Shown here: piece by piece, positions 7,901 through 18,629 of the stretch
How positions within the stretch are numbered: position 1 is the stretch's first letter
Layout: each line of letters opens with the position of its first letter
Assembly (NCBI RefSeq): GCF_001682385.1
Contig: NZ_CP016210.1
Coordinates: 496,001 to 560,000 of the forward strand
Length of the DNA stretch: 64,000 nt
Source of the DNA: Azoarcus olearius
GTDB lineage: Bacteria > Pseudomonadota > Gammaproteobacteria > Burkholderiales > Rhodocyclaceae
Reading direction: 5' to 3'
Notes under the pieces: model-generated
The model's database searches: none
Seen by the model: the letters and a program-made list of their open reading frames with translations, nothing else
Told to the model about the DNA's origin: nothing
Program-made: the position numbers and the translations under genes

Positions 7901-10372
7901 ATGGTGTGGTGGATCCTGCTTGGCCTTCCCCCGTTGCTGGTCGCGCTCGCCTATCGGCGCGTGCCGCCCGTCGCATCCGCGCTGGCCGTGCTCGCCTGGC
8001 TGGCCGCGCTCGCATGGGCGGGCGGCTGGCCGCCGATGCTGGCCGTGGGTGCATTGCTCGCCTTGGGCGTGGCACTGGCGCTGCTGCTGGTGGCGCCCCT
8101 GCGGCGGCGCGTGGTCACCGCGCCGGTGTTCGCCGCCTTCCGCCGCGCGCTGCCGGCGATGTCGCAGACCGAACGCGACGCGCTGGAAGCCGGCACCGTG
8201 TGGTGGGAGGGCGAACTGTTCCGCGGCGATCCGGACTGGCGCCGCTTCGCCGGCTTTCCGTGGCCGCGCCTCAGCGCCGCCGAGCAGGCCTTCCTCGATG
8301 ACGACACCGAGGCGCTGTGCCGGCTGGTCAAGGACTGGGACACCACCCGGCTGCAGGACATGCCGGCGCCGGTGTGGCAGTTCATCAAGGAACGCGGCTT
8401 TCTCGGCCTGATCATCCCGGCGGAATACGGCGGCAAGGGCTTTTCCGCCTACGCCCACTCGCAGGTCATCACCAAGCTGTCCACCCGCTCGTCCGCCCCG
8501 GCGGTGACGGTGATGGTGCCGAACTCGCTCGGCCCGGCCGAGTTGCTGCTGCACTACGGCACGCCGGCGCAGAAGCTGCACTACCTGCCGCGGCTGGCGC
8601 AGGGGCTGGAGATCCCCGCCTTCGCGCTGACCAGCCCGTGGGCGGGTTCCGATGCGGCGTCGATTCCCGATGCCGGGGTGGTGTGCACCGGCCAGTGGCA
8701 GGGGCGCGAGGTGCTCGGCATGCGGGTGTCCTTCGACAAGCGCTACATCACGCTGGCGCCGGTATGCACGGTGTTCGGCCTTGCGTTCCGCCTGTACGAC
8801 CCCGACCACCTGCTCGGCGACACGGTCGATCTCGGCATCACCTGCGCGCTGGTGCCGCGCGAGCATCCCGGGGTGGAGATCGGCCGCCGCCATGTCCCGC
8901 TCAACGCGGTGTGGATGAACGGGCCGATCCGCGGCAAGGACGTGTTCATGCCGCTCGATTTCATCATCGGCGGGCCACAGATGGCCGGGCAGGGCTGGCG
9001 GATGCTGATGGAGTGCCTGGCGGCCGGGCGCAGCATCTCGCTGCCCGGCTCCAATGCCGGCATGCAGCAACTCACCGCGCGCGCGGTGGGCGCCTACGCC
9101 CGCGTGCGCCACCAGTTCAAGACCGCGATCGGCCGCTTCGAGGGGGTGGAGGAAGCGCTGACCCGGATCGGCGCCAACACCTATCTCAGCGACGCGGCGC
9201 GGGTGATGACCGCCGGCGCGATCGACCTCGGCGAGAAGCCCGCGGTGGTGTCCGCCATCGTCAAGTACCACGTCACCGAACGCGCCCGCCAGACGGTGAA
9301 CGACGGCATGGACGTGATCGGCGGCAAGGGCATCTGCCTCGGCCCGCAGAACTTCCTCGGCCGCGCCTACCAGCAGGTGCCGGTGGGGATCACGGTGGAA
9401 GGCGCCAACATCCTCACCCGCAGCCTGATCCTGTTCGGCCAGGGCGCGATCCGCTGCCACCCGCACGTGCTGGACGAGATGCACGCCGCGGGCCGGGGTG
9501 ATCTCACCGCGTTCGATCGCGCGTTCTGGGGCCACATCGGCTACACGCTGGGCAATGCCGCGCGCGCGCTGGTGACCGGACTGACCGGCTCGCACGTGGT
9601 CGCGGTGCCGATCGACGTGGCGCCGGAAACCCGCCGCTACTACCAGCAGCTCACCCGCTTCTCGGCGGCCTTCGCATTCATCGCCGACATCTCCATGGGC
9701 ACCATGGGCGGCGCGCTGAAGCGCAAGGAAAAGCTCTCCGCGCGGCTCGGCGACATCCTCTCGCTGCTCTACCTGGCCACCGCGGTGCTCAAGCGTTACG
9801 AGGCCGAGGGCCGCCAGGCCGAGGACGCGCCGCTGATGCACTGGGCGATCTGGGACTGCATGTTCCGCGCCCAGAACGCCTTCGAAGGCGTGATCGCCAA
9901 TTTCCCCAACCCCGTGCTCGCGACGCTGCTGCGGCGGCTGGTGTTTCCGCTCGGCCGGCCTTACGTGGTGCCGTCGGACGCGCTGGGGCACGCCGTTGCG
10001 GACCGCCTGATCGCGCCCTCGGCCACGCGCGACCGCCTGACCGCCGCGGTGCATCTGCCGGCCGACCTCGACGAGCCGCTGGGGGCGCTGGAGGCGGCGC
10101 TGGCGGCCACGATCGCGGCCGAGCCGGTCGAAGCAAAGGTGAAGGCCGCGCAGCGCGAGGGGCGCTTTGCCCCCGGCGCGCTGGTGGCGGGCGGCGTGGA
10201 TGCGCTGTGGGCCCGCGCCCACACCGACGGCATCATCGACGCCGCCGAATTCGCGCTGCTGCAGCGCCGCGCCGAACTGCGCGACAAGGTGATCCGGGTG
10301 GACGACTTCCCCTTCGACCTCGCCGCCGAAACCGGCAGCGAAGCGGCGCCGAAGATGCGGGTGGTGGCATGA
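7901..10372 (+). CDS. fadE: Acyl-CoA dehydrogenase, FadE type
   Basis: This enzyme catalyses the first step of fatty-acid beta-oxidation, FAD-dependent oxidation of acyl-CoA to trans-2-enoyl-CoA. At 823 aa it matches the long FadE class rather than 380-aa dehydrogenases. Hydrophobic N-terminal segments (residues 1-70) suggest membrane association. The dehydrogenase core follows (about 100-480, with FALTSPWAGSDAASIPD and FKTAIGRFEGVEEAL), then a FadE-specific C-terminal domain (about 500-790). GAGGAG lies seven bases before the ATG. The stop (TGA 10370-10372) overlaps an ATG at 10369 that begins a tandem repeat leading into the thiolase gene, so this is the first gene of a beta-oxidation operon. 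The 257 bases upstream, back to the divergent esterase-like gene, show no gene or convincing operator. Confidence 0.93.
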   Translation: MVWWILLGLPPLLVALAYRRVPPVASALAVLAWLAALAWAGGWPPMLAVGALLALGVALALLLVAPLRRRVVTAPVFAAFRRALPAMSQTERDALEAGTVWWEGELFRGDPDWRRFAGFPWPRLSAAEQAFLDDDTEALCRLVKDWDTTRLQDMPAPVWQFIKERGFLGLIIPAEYGGKGFSAYAHSQVITKLSTRSSAPAVTVMVPNSLGPAELLLHYGTPAQKLHYLPRLAQGLEIPAFALTSPWAGSDAASIPDAGVVCTGQWQGREVLGMRVSFDKRYITLAPVCTVFGLAFRLYDPDHLLGDTVDLGITCALVPREHPGVEIGRRHVPLNAVWMNGPIRGKDVFMPLDFIIGGPQMAGQGWRMLMECLAAGRSISLPGSNAGMQQLTARAVGAYARVRHQFKTAIGRFEGVEEALTRIGANTYLSDAARVMTAGAIDLGEKPAVVSAIVKYHVTERARQTVNDGMDVIGGKGICLGPQNFLGRAYQQVPVGITVEGANILTRSLILFGQGAIRCHPHVLDEMHAAGRGDLTAFDRAFWGHIGYTLGNAARALVTGLTGSHVVAVPIDVAPETRRYYQQLTRFSAAFAFIADISMGTMGGALKRKEKLSARLGDILSLLYLATAVLKRYEAEGRQAEDAPLMHWAIWDCMFRAQNAFEGVIANFPNPVLATLLRRLVFPLGRPYVVPSDALGHAVADRLIAPSATRDRLTAAVHLPADLDEPLGALEAALAATIAAEPVEAKVKAAQREGRFAPGALVAGGVDALWARAHTDGIIDAAEFALLQRRAELRDKVIRVDDFPFDLAAETGSEAAPKMRVVA

Positions 10373-10611
10373 GCACCCGCGCCCGGCCGCCCGAAGCGGG
10401 TGCGTCCTCCCTCGGGGAGGATGTCGCGCAGCGACAGGAGGGCGGTGGCATGAGCACCCGCGCCCGGCCGCCCGAAGCGGGTGCGTCCTCCCTCGGGGAG
10501 GATGTCGCGCAGCGACAGGAGGGCGGTGGCGTGAGCACCCGCGCCCGGCCGCCCGAAGCGGGTGCGTCCTCCCTCGGGGAGGATGTCGCGCGGCGACAGG
10601 AGGGCGGTGGC
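10369..10611 (+). repeat. Three in-frame 81-bp tandem repeats at the fadE/fadI junction
   Basis: The units are 10369-10449, 10450-10530 and 10531-10611. Units 1 and 2 are identical; unit 3 differs at two positions (GTG for ATG at its start, CGG for CAG near its end). Each unit starts with ATG/GTG and ends with AGGAGGGCGGTGGC, so each supplies a ribosome-binding site for the start codon of the next. Each holds small hairpins (TCCTCC/GGAGGA and GTCGC/GCGAC). The unit length is 27 codons with no stop in the thiolase frame. GGTGGCATGAGCA occurs both before unit 1 and after unit 3, as expected if the element was inserted into an original fadE/fadI overlap and then amplified. Confidence 0.9.
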
Positions 10612-11922
10612 ATGAGCATGAATGCGATGCCGGAAGCACGCGACGTGTACATCATCGACGGCGCGCGCACGCCCTTCCTGAAGGCGCGCAACGCGCCCGG
10701 GCCGTTTGCCGCGGCGGATCTCGCCACCGCCGCCGGCAGCGCGCTGCTGCTGCGCCAGCCCTTCGCCCCCGATGTGCTCGACGAGGTCATCCTCGGCTGC
10801 GCCAGTCCGTCGCCGGACGAGGTCAACATCGGCCGCGTGGTGGCTCTGCGGATGGGCTGCGGGCCCCGGGTGCCCGGCTGGACGGTGATGCGCAACTGCG
10901 CCAGCGGCATGCAGGCGCTCGATTCCGCCTGCGCCAACATCCGCGGCGGCCGCGCGGATCTGGTGCTGGCGGGCGGCGTCGATGCGCTGTCGCGCGCGCC
11001 GCTGCTGTTCTCCGACGCGATGGTGCGCTGGCTCGCCGGCTGGTACGCGGCCAAGGGCGCGGGGCAGAAGCTGGCCGCGCTGCGCCACTTCCGCCCCGCC
11101 TACCTCGCGCCGGTGATCGGCATCGTGCGCGGCCTCACCGACCCCTATGTCGGGCAGATGATGGGCCAGACCGCCGAGAACCTCGCTTGGCAGTTCCGCA
11201 TCAGCCGCGAGGAGATGGACGTGTATGCGGCCGAAAGCCACCGCCGCGCGATCGCCGCGCACGACGGCGGCCGCTTTGCCGACGAACTGGCGCCGCTGGT
11301 GGGGCGCGACGGCACGGTGTACGCGGCCGACGACGGCGTGCGGCGCGACTCCACGCCGGCCGCACTCGCGCGGCTCAAACCCTTCTTCGACAAGCGCTAC
11401 GGCCGCGTCACCGCCGGCAACAGCTCGCAGGTCAGCGACGGCGCCGCGTGGCTGCTGCTGGCCTCGGCCGCCGCGGTGGAGCGCCACGGCCTGCAACCGC
11501 TCGGCCGCATCGTCGACAGCGCGTGGGCGGCGCTGCCGCCCGAACACATGGGCCTTGGCCCGGTGCATGCGGCGATGCCGCTGCTCGCCCGCCATCAACT
11601 GGCCACGCGCGACCTCGCCGCGTGGGAGATCAACGAAGCCTTCGCCGCCCAGCTCATCGCCTGCCTGCGTGCGCTGGACGACGACGGCTATTGCCAGGAC
11701 CACTTCGGATTGCCCGCGCCCGGCGCGCCCGACCCGGCCCGCCTCAACGTCGACGGCGGCGCGGTCGCGCTCGGGCATCCGGTGGGCGCGAGCGGGGCGC
11801 GCATCGTGCTGCACCTGCTGCATGTACTGCGGCGCGAGGGCGTGGCCGGCGCGCGCGGCATCGCCAGCCTGTGCGTCGGCGGCGGGCAGGGCGGGGCGAT
11901 GCTGGTGGAGGCAATGGCATGA
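10612..11922 (+). CDS. Acetyl-CoA acyltransferase (3-ketoacyl-CoA thiolase), FadI-like
   Basis: This enzyme performs thiolytic cleavage of 3-ketoacyl-CoA, the last beta-oxidation step. The 436-aa length fits the FadI-like class. The nucleophile C96 is in NCASGMQ. The other active-site motifs are NEAFAAQ, GGAVALGHPVGASGAR and the C-terminal CVGGGQGGAM. The start at 10612 has AGGAGG eight bases upstream and a normal thiolase N-terminus (VYIIDGARTPF) soon after. Starts at 10369, 10450 and 10531 are also in frame and would add 81, 54 or 27 repeat-encoded residues. An internal ATG at 10618 is possible too. Its stop overlaps the next gene's start (ATGA), consistent with coupled translation with the multifunctional enzyme. 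Confidence 0.93.
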   Translation: MSMNAMPEARDVYIIDGARTPFLKARNAPGPFAAADLATAAGSALLLRQPFAPDVLDEVILGCASPSPDEVNIGRVVALRMGCGPRVPGWTVMRNCASGMQALDSACANIRGGRADLVLAGGVDALSRAPLLFSDAMVRWLAGWYAAKGAGQKLAALRHFRPAYLAPVIGIVRGLTDPYVGQMMGQTAENLAWQFRISREEMDVYAAESHRRAIAAHDGGRFADELAPLVGRDGTVYAADDGVRRDSTPAALARLKPFFDKRYGRVTAGNSSQVSDGAAWLLLASAAAVERHGLQPLGRIVDSAWAALPPEHMGLGPVHAAMPLLARHQLATRDLAAWEINEAFAAQLIACLRALDDDGYCQDHFGLPAPGAPDPARLNVDGGAVALGHPVGASGARIVLHLLHVLRREGVAGARGIASLCVGGGQGGAMLVEAMA

Positions 11923-13955
11923 ACGCGGTGGCCGATCTCGCCCGCAGTGACTGGCAGCACTGGCGCATCGAGCGCAGCCCGGACGCGATCCTGTGGCTGT
12001 GGCTGGACCGGGCCGGCGCCAGCGCCAACACCCTGTCGGCCGCGGTGCTGGACGAATTCGAGGTGGTGCTGGCGGCGCTGGAGGCCAACCTGCCGGCGGC
12101 GCTCGTCATCGCTTCCGCCAAGCCGGCCGGCTTCGTCGCCGGGGCCCACATCGAGGAGTTCTCCGCGCTGCCGGATCCGCATGCGGCGCGCGCGCTGGTC
12201 GAACGCGGCTGGCGCCTGTTCGACCGCCTCGCCGCGCTGCGCTGCCCGACGCTGGCGCTGATCCGCGGCCACTGCATGGGCGGCGGGCTGGAGCTGGCCC
12301 TGGCCTGCCGCTACCGCCTGGTGGTGGATGAGCCCGCCACCCGGCTCGCGCTGCCGGAGGTAATGCTCGGCATCGTTCCGGCCTGGGGCGGCATGCGCCG
12401 CCTGCCGGCGCTGATCGGTCCGGTGGCCGCGCTCGACATGATGCTCACCGGCCGCAGCCTCGATGCGCGCCGCGCGCGCCGGCTCGGCCTCGCGGACGAC
12501 TGCGTGCCGCCGCGGGTGATGGAAAACGCCGCCCGCGTGCTGGTCAGCTCGGGCCAGCGTCCGGCCTCGCCCGGCCTGCTCGCGCGCCTGCTCAACGGGC
12601 CGCTGAAGCCGCTGGTCGCGGCGCGCGCGCAGCGCCAGACGGCGGCCCGCGTCAGCCGCGCGCACTACCCCGCGCCGTTCGCGATCATCGACATCTGGGC
12701 GCGCCACGGCGGCAATGCGCTGGCCGTGCCGGCGGGCGATCCGGCGTCGCTGGAGACGATCTTCGCCTCGCCCACCGCGCACAACCTGGCGCGCGTGTTC
12801 TTCCTGCGCGAGCGGTTGAAAGGCTTCGGCAGGCAGGCGGCGTTCGCGCCGCGCCAGGTGCATGTGGTGGGCGCCGGCATCATGGGCGGCGACATTGCCG
12901 CGGTGTGCGCGCTGGCCGGGCTGCGGGTGACGCTGCAGGACCAGGGCGTGGACCGGATTGCGCCGGCCATCGCGCGCGCCGCGCGGCTGTTCGAGCGCCG
13001 CCTGCGCTGCGACGCGCGCGCGCAGCGGCTGGCGCTGGACCGGCTGATCCCCGATCCGCAGGGGCGCGGGGTGGCCGCGGCCGACCTCGTGATCGAGGCG
13101 ATCAGCGAAAACCTCGATGCCAAGCGTGCGCTGTTCGCCGACCTGGAAGCCCGTGCCCGACCGGACGCGCTGCTCGCCACCAACACCTCCAGCCTGCGGC
13201 TGGCCGACATCGCCGCCGGCATGCGCACGCCGGCGCGGCTGGTGGGCATCCATTTTTTCAATCCGGTGGCAAAGATGCCGCTGGTGGAGGTGGTGAGCGC
13301 CGCGGCCACCGCGGCGGAGGATGCGGCGCGCGCGGCCGCCTTCGTCCGCCTGCTCGACAAGCTGGCGCTGCCGGTGCGCGATGTGCCCGGCTTCCTGGTC
13401 AACGCCGCGCTGGCGCCCTACATGCTGGAAGCCCTGCGCTGCGTCGAAGAGGGCGTGGCGCCCGCGGTGGTGGATGCGGCGCTGACCCGCTTCGGCATGG
13501 CGATGGGCCCGGTGGAACTGGTCGACACCGTCGGGCTGGACGTGGCGCTGGCGGCCGGCAAGGCCCTGGCGGCGGGCGCCGAGGTGCCGCCGCAACTGGC
13601 GGCGCGGGTGGCCGAAGGCAAGCTCGGGCGCAAGACGGGCGAGGGCTATTACCGCTGGGCGCCGCAGCCGGGCGGGGAGGCGCGCATCGTCGGGCGCGCG
13701 CCGGTGGAGGCGGTGCCGGAGGGACTGGCCGAGCGCGTGCTCGCCCCGCTGCTGGCGGCGGTGCGGCACAGCGTGGCCGAAGGCGTGGTGGCCGATGCCG
13801 ACCTCGCCGATGCGGGGCTCATCTTCGGGGCGGGTTTCGCACCCTGGACGGGCGGTCCGCTGCATCATGCGCAGGGGCGCGATTTCCGGATTGGCGCCTC
13901 TGCTGCAAAGCAGCAAACTGGACCGGCTCCTACAACACAACAGGTATCGCGATGA
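11919..13955 (+). CDS. Enoyl-CoA hydratase/3-hydroxyacyl-CoA dehydrogenase, FadJ/FadB-like
   Basis: This bifunctional beta-oxidation enzyme has 678 aa. The N-terminal crotonase domain (about 1-200) carries GGGLELALACRYRL with the catalytic Glu. The NAD-binding hydroxyacyl-CoA dehydrogenase domain begins near residue 310 (VHVVGAGIMGGDIA) and contains HFFNPVAKMPLVEVV. C-terminal dehydrogenase domains follow. It overlaps both neighbours by four bases (ATGA). The final residues are odd. After the conserved GAGFAPWTGGPLHHA the sequence turns into GASAAKQQTGPAPTTQQVSR, which looks like translated repeat DNA rather than the usual conserved tail. The last 20-30 residues appear to have been replaced. 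Whether activity is affected is unknown. Confidence 0.9.
   Translation: MNAVADLARSDWQHWRIERSPDAILWLWLDRAGASANTLSAAVLDEFEVVLAALEANLPAALVIASAKPAGFVAGAHIEEFSALPDPHAARALVERGWRLFDRLAALRCPTLALIRGHCMGGGLELALACRYRLVVDEPATRLALPEVMLGIVPAWGGMRRLPALIGPVAALDMMLTGRSLDARRARRLGLADDCVPPRVMENAARVLVSSGQRPASPGLLARLLNGPLKPLVAARAQRQTAARVSRAHYPAPFAIIDIWARHGGNALAVPAGDPASLETIFASPTAHNLARVFFLRERLKGFGRQAAFAPRQVHVVGAGIMGGDIAAVCALAGLRVTLQDQGVDRIAPAIARAARLFERRLRCDARAQRLALDRLIPDPQGRGVAAADLVIEAISENLDAKRALFADLEARARPDALLATNTSSLRLADIAAGMRTPARLVGIHFFNPVAKMPLVEVVSAAATAAEDAARAAAFVRLLDKLALPVRDVPGFLVNAALAPYMLEALRCVEEGVAPAVVDAALTRFGMAMGPVELVDTVGLDVALAAGKALAAGAEVPPQLAARVAEGKLGRKTGEGYYRWAPQPGGEARIVGRAPVEAVPEGLAERVLAPLLAAVRHSVAEGVVADADLADAGLIFGAGFAPWTGGPLHHAQGRDFRIGASAAKQQTGPAPTTQQVSR
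13878..13938. repeat. REP-like element forming the 3' end of fadJ
   Basis: Read on the minus strand, this stretch starts with TGTAGGAGCCGG and ends with GGAAATCGCG. It encloses a perfect hairpin, TGCTGC-AAA-GCAGCA, at 13901-13915. A GTAG head followed by a palindrome is the form of many proteobacterial REP sequences. It coincides exactly with the non-conserved C-terminus of the upstream enzyme. Assignment to a REP family is inference. Confidence 0.5.
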
Positions 13956-14356
13956 CCCCTCCTGTCGAGAACATCTCCCTCCCCGACGACAAGTTCCTCA
14001 CCCTGCGCGTGGTGCCGATGCCCGGCGACCTCAATCCTTCCGGCGACGTGTTCGGCGGCTGGATCATGTCGATGGTCGACATCGCCGGCGCGATTCCCGC
14101 CAACCGCCGCGCCAAGTCGCGCGTGGCCACGGTGGCGGTGAACTCCTTCGTGTTCAAGCAGCCGGTCTCGGTGGGCGATCTGGTGAGCTTCTACGCGCGC
14201 GTGGTCGCCACCGGCCGCACTTCGGTGACGGTGGATGTGGAGGTCTATGCCGAACGCGGCCACGCCAATCCTTTCGTGGTGAAGGTGACCGAGGCCAAGC
14301 TGACCTACGTCGCGATGGACGAAAAGGGGGGCAAACGGCCGATTCCGGCCGAGTGA
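13952..14356 (+). CDS. Acyl-CoA thioesterase, YciA-like hotdog fold
   Basis: This 134-aa single-hotdog thioesterase would hydrolyse acyl-CoA to free acid and CoA in the cytoplasm. It shows the YciA/BACH-type motif GDVFGGWIMSMVDIAGAIPA around residues 30-50, with the catalytic Asp within it, and the strand VTVDVEVYAER. It overlaps the upstream multifunctional enzyme by ATGA and is the last gene of the first fad block. It may relieve CoA trapping when beta-oxidation stalls. Confidence 0.88.
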   Translation: MTPPVENISLPDDKFLTLRVVPMPGDLNPSGDVFGGWIMSMVDIAGAIPANRRAKSRVATVAVNSFVFKQPVSVGDLVSFYARVVATGRTSVTVDVEVYAERGHANPFVVKVTEAKLTYVAMDEKGGKRPIPAE

Positions 14357-14362
14357 CTGGCG

Positions 14363-14421
14363 GGTGCCCCGGCACGGGCACCTGGCTTGCTGACCGACCG
14401 GGGGGCACACCCCGGTGTGCC
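14363..14421 (+). terminator. Two successive hairpins between thioesterase and fadL
   Basis: Hairpin 1 is GGTGCCC (14363-14369), loop CGGCAC, GGGCACC (14376-14382). Hairpin 2 is GGCACAC (14404-14410), loop CCCG, GTGTGCC (14415-14421). Both stems are perfect 7-mers. Neither is followed by a T-run, so they may attenuate transcription or stabilise mRNA ends rather than act as classical terminators. Confidence 0.35.
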
Positions 14422-14457
14422 GGAGCGGCGGGGGCCGCACAGGAGGAGACGATACCG

Positions 14458-15741
14458 ATGCAAACCACGACCCTGACCCGGGTAGCGGCGGCGCTTGCGC
14501 TCGCCGCCGGCCCGGCGCCGGCCTTCGCCGCCGGCTTCCAGCTGCTGGAGCAGAACGCCAGCGGCATCGCCAACGCCTACGCCGGCTCCGCCGCGGTGGC
14601 CGAGGACGCCAGCACCATCTTCTTCAACCCCGCCGGCATGACCGCGCTGCGCGAGCGCGAGCTGTCGGTCGGTCTCGCCGCGGTGCGTCCGCGCTTCGAG
14701 TTCAGCGACCGCGGCTCCACCGCCACCGGCGCGCTCGGGGGTGACGGCGGCGACGCGGGGTCGTGGGCCTACCTGCCCAACGCCTACGTGTCGTGGGCGC
14801 TGCGGCCGGATCTCTACGTGGGCGTCGGCCTCGGCGCGCCGTTCGGGCTGATCACCGAATACGACGACAACTGGGTGGGCGCCGCGCACTCGGTCAGCTT
14901 CGACATCAAGACCTACAACATCAACCCGTCGATCGCCTGGCGCGTCAACGAGCGGGTGTCGGTGGGCGGCGGGCTGAGCTGGCAGCGGATGGAGGTGGAG
15001 TACGAACGCGTCGCCGCGGTGCTGCCGGCGCCGCTGCCGCTGTCGAGTACGCGCGCGATCCTCGACGCCGATTCCGACGCCTGGGGCTGGAACGTGGGCG
15101 CCTTGATCACGCTGTCGCCGGCGACGCGGCTGGGGCTGTCCTACCGCTCGGCGATCAAGCACACGCTGGAGGGCGACTTGAAGGTGAAGGGCGCCGCGGC
15201 CGGCCTGTCGCCGGCACTGAGCAGCGGCAAGGCCAAGGCTGACGTCGAACTGCCGGATACCTTCATCCTCAGCGCGGTGCACCGGCTGGACGAGCGCTGG
15301 GAACTGCTCGGCGACATCAGCTGGACCGGCTGGAGCAAGATCGACAAGGTCGACATCGTGCGCGACTCCGGCCCCTTGAGCGGCGTCACCGTGCAGACGC
15401 TGGACACCGATTTCCGCGACACCTGGCGGGTGGCGCTGGGCGCGGGCTACCGGCTCAACGCGGCGTGGAAGCTCAAGGCCGGGCTGGCGTGGGATCAAAG
15501 TCCGGTAAAGGACAGGGCGCATCGTCTGGTTTCGCTGCCCGACAACGACCGCACCTGGTTCGCCGCGGGCGCGCAGTGGATGCCGGGCGGCGGCGTGCGG
15601 GTGGATCTGGGCCTCGCCTACCTCTACGTGCCGAAGACCAAGATCGACAACGACCAGGCGGCGCTCGGCCGCGGCCGCGTCACCGGCGAGTACGATTCCA
15701 GCGTGTGGATACTCGGCGCGCAGTACTCGGTGGCGTTCTAG
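14458..15741 (+). CDS. fadL: Outer-membrane fatty-acid transporter, OmpP1/FadL/TodX family
   Basis: This 427-aa outer-membrane beta-barrel would take up long-chain fatty acids or hydrophobic aromatics. It has a signal peptide (residues 1-24, cleavage after PAFA) followed directly by the FadL hatch sequence AGFQLLEQNASGIANAYAG and the NPAGM motif. About 14 alternating strands follow, ending in QYSVAF with a C-terminal Phe as expected for outer-membrane assembly. AGGAGGAGA lies before the ATG. Its place between two beta-oxidation blocks argues for fatty acid or a related carboxylic acid as substrate, though TodX-like aromatic uptake cannot be excluded. Confidence 0.9.
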   Translation: MQTTTLTRVAAALALAAGPAPAFAAGFQLLEQNASGIANAYAGSAAVAEDASTIFFNPAGMTALRERELSVGLAAVRPRFEFSDRGSTATGALGGDGGDAGSWAYLPNAYVSWALRPDLYVGVGLGAPFGLITEYDDNWVGAAHSVSFDIKTYNINPSIAWRVNERVSVGGGLSWQRMEVEYERVAAVLPAPLPLSSTRAILDADSDAWGWNVGALITLSPATRLGLSYRSAIKHTLEGDLKVKGAAAGLSPALSSGKAKADVELPDTFILSAVHRLDERWELLGDISWTGWSKIDKVDIVRDSGPLSGVTVQTLDTDFRDTWRVALGAGYRLNAAWKLKAGLAWDQSPVKDRAHRLVSLPDNDRTWFAAGAQWMPGGGVRVDLGLAYLYVPKTKIDNDQAALGRGRVTGEYDSSVWILGAQYSVAF

Positions 15742-15780
15742 CGGGTCGCGGCACGCCGCCGCACAGCAGGGGGGATGACG

Positions 15781-18174
<2,394 letters not shown>

Positions 18175-18629
18175 GGGGCCGTTAGGGGGGCGTGGACGCG
18201 TGGTGGCGCGATTCGGCAGGACCATGGGCAGGAGGAGCGGGATCCGGTCTGGCGCGGCCCTTCACCCCATCCCCACCCCAACCCGGTAGCCGGTGCCGCA
18301 GGGCACCGTCGTTCGGTCAGCGGCAAGCAGCGCTTGCCGAAACCCTGCCCTCACCCCCTTGAAGGGGAGGGGGCTAAGCGCGCCGGTTCGGCCCTTGCAA
18401 GGAGAGCGCCCGGGCAGCGCGTCGGCATCGGCAAGCGCTTCGCCCTTCGCTCTTCCAGCCGCCCGACCTGCCAGCGGCGACTTGGCTGCAGGGACGGGTG
18501 GGGCGTTTGTGGAGAGGGCGAGGACTGTCCGAGGGCGCGTAGCGAACGAGTTCCGCAGCCCTCGGAGCGAATGCCCCGCCTGGCGCTGCAACCATGCGTG
18601 GCACCGAAAGACACGAGGAGAACAGACAC
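18175..18629. repeat. 455-bp gene-free gap filled with repeat-like palindromes
   Basis: I find no credible gene here. The stretch holds CGGCAAGC-AGC-GCTTGCCG (18321-18339), a C-rich/G-rich inverted segment around CCCCTTGAAGGGGAGGGGG (about 18355-18375), and a 9-bp inverted repeat TCCGAGGGC/GCCCTCGGA (18528-18536 and 18558-18566). Open frames crossing it are Arg/Pro-rich shadows. It looks like a composite of dispersed intergenic repeats. GAGGAG at 18615-18620 is the ribosome-binding site of the next gene. Confidence 0.6.

Noticed and set aside
4995-8411. Very long plus-strand open frame (over 1100 codons) opposite the esterase-like gene
   Set aside because: It is the antisense of a gene with a clear signal peptide and conserved motifs, and its translation is His/Val/Ala-rich without domain signatures. 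Similar shadows (14305-18225 minus, 28794-31013 plus, 42460-45432 plus) were rejected for the same reason.
10369-10611. Tandem repeats as a CRISPR array
   Set aside because: The units are contiguous, with no unique spacers, are multiples of three and lie in a coding frame; no cas genes are present.
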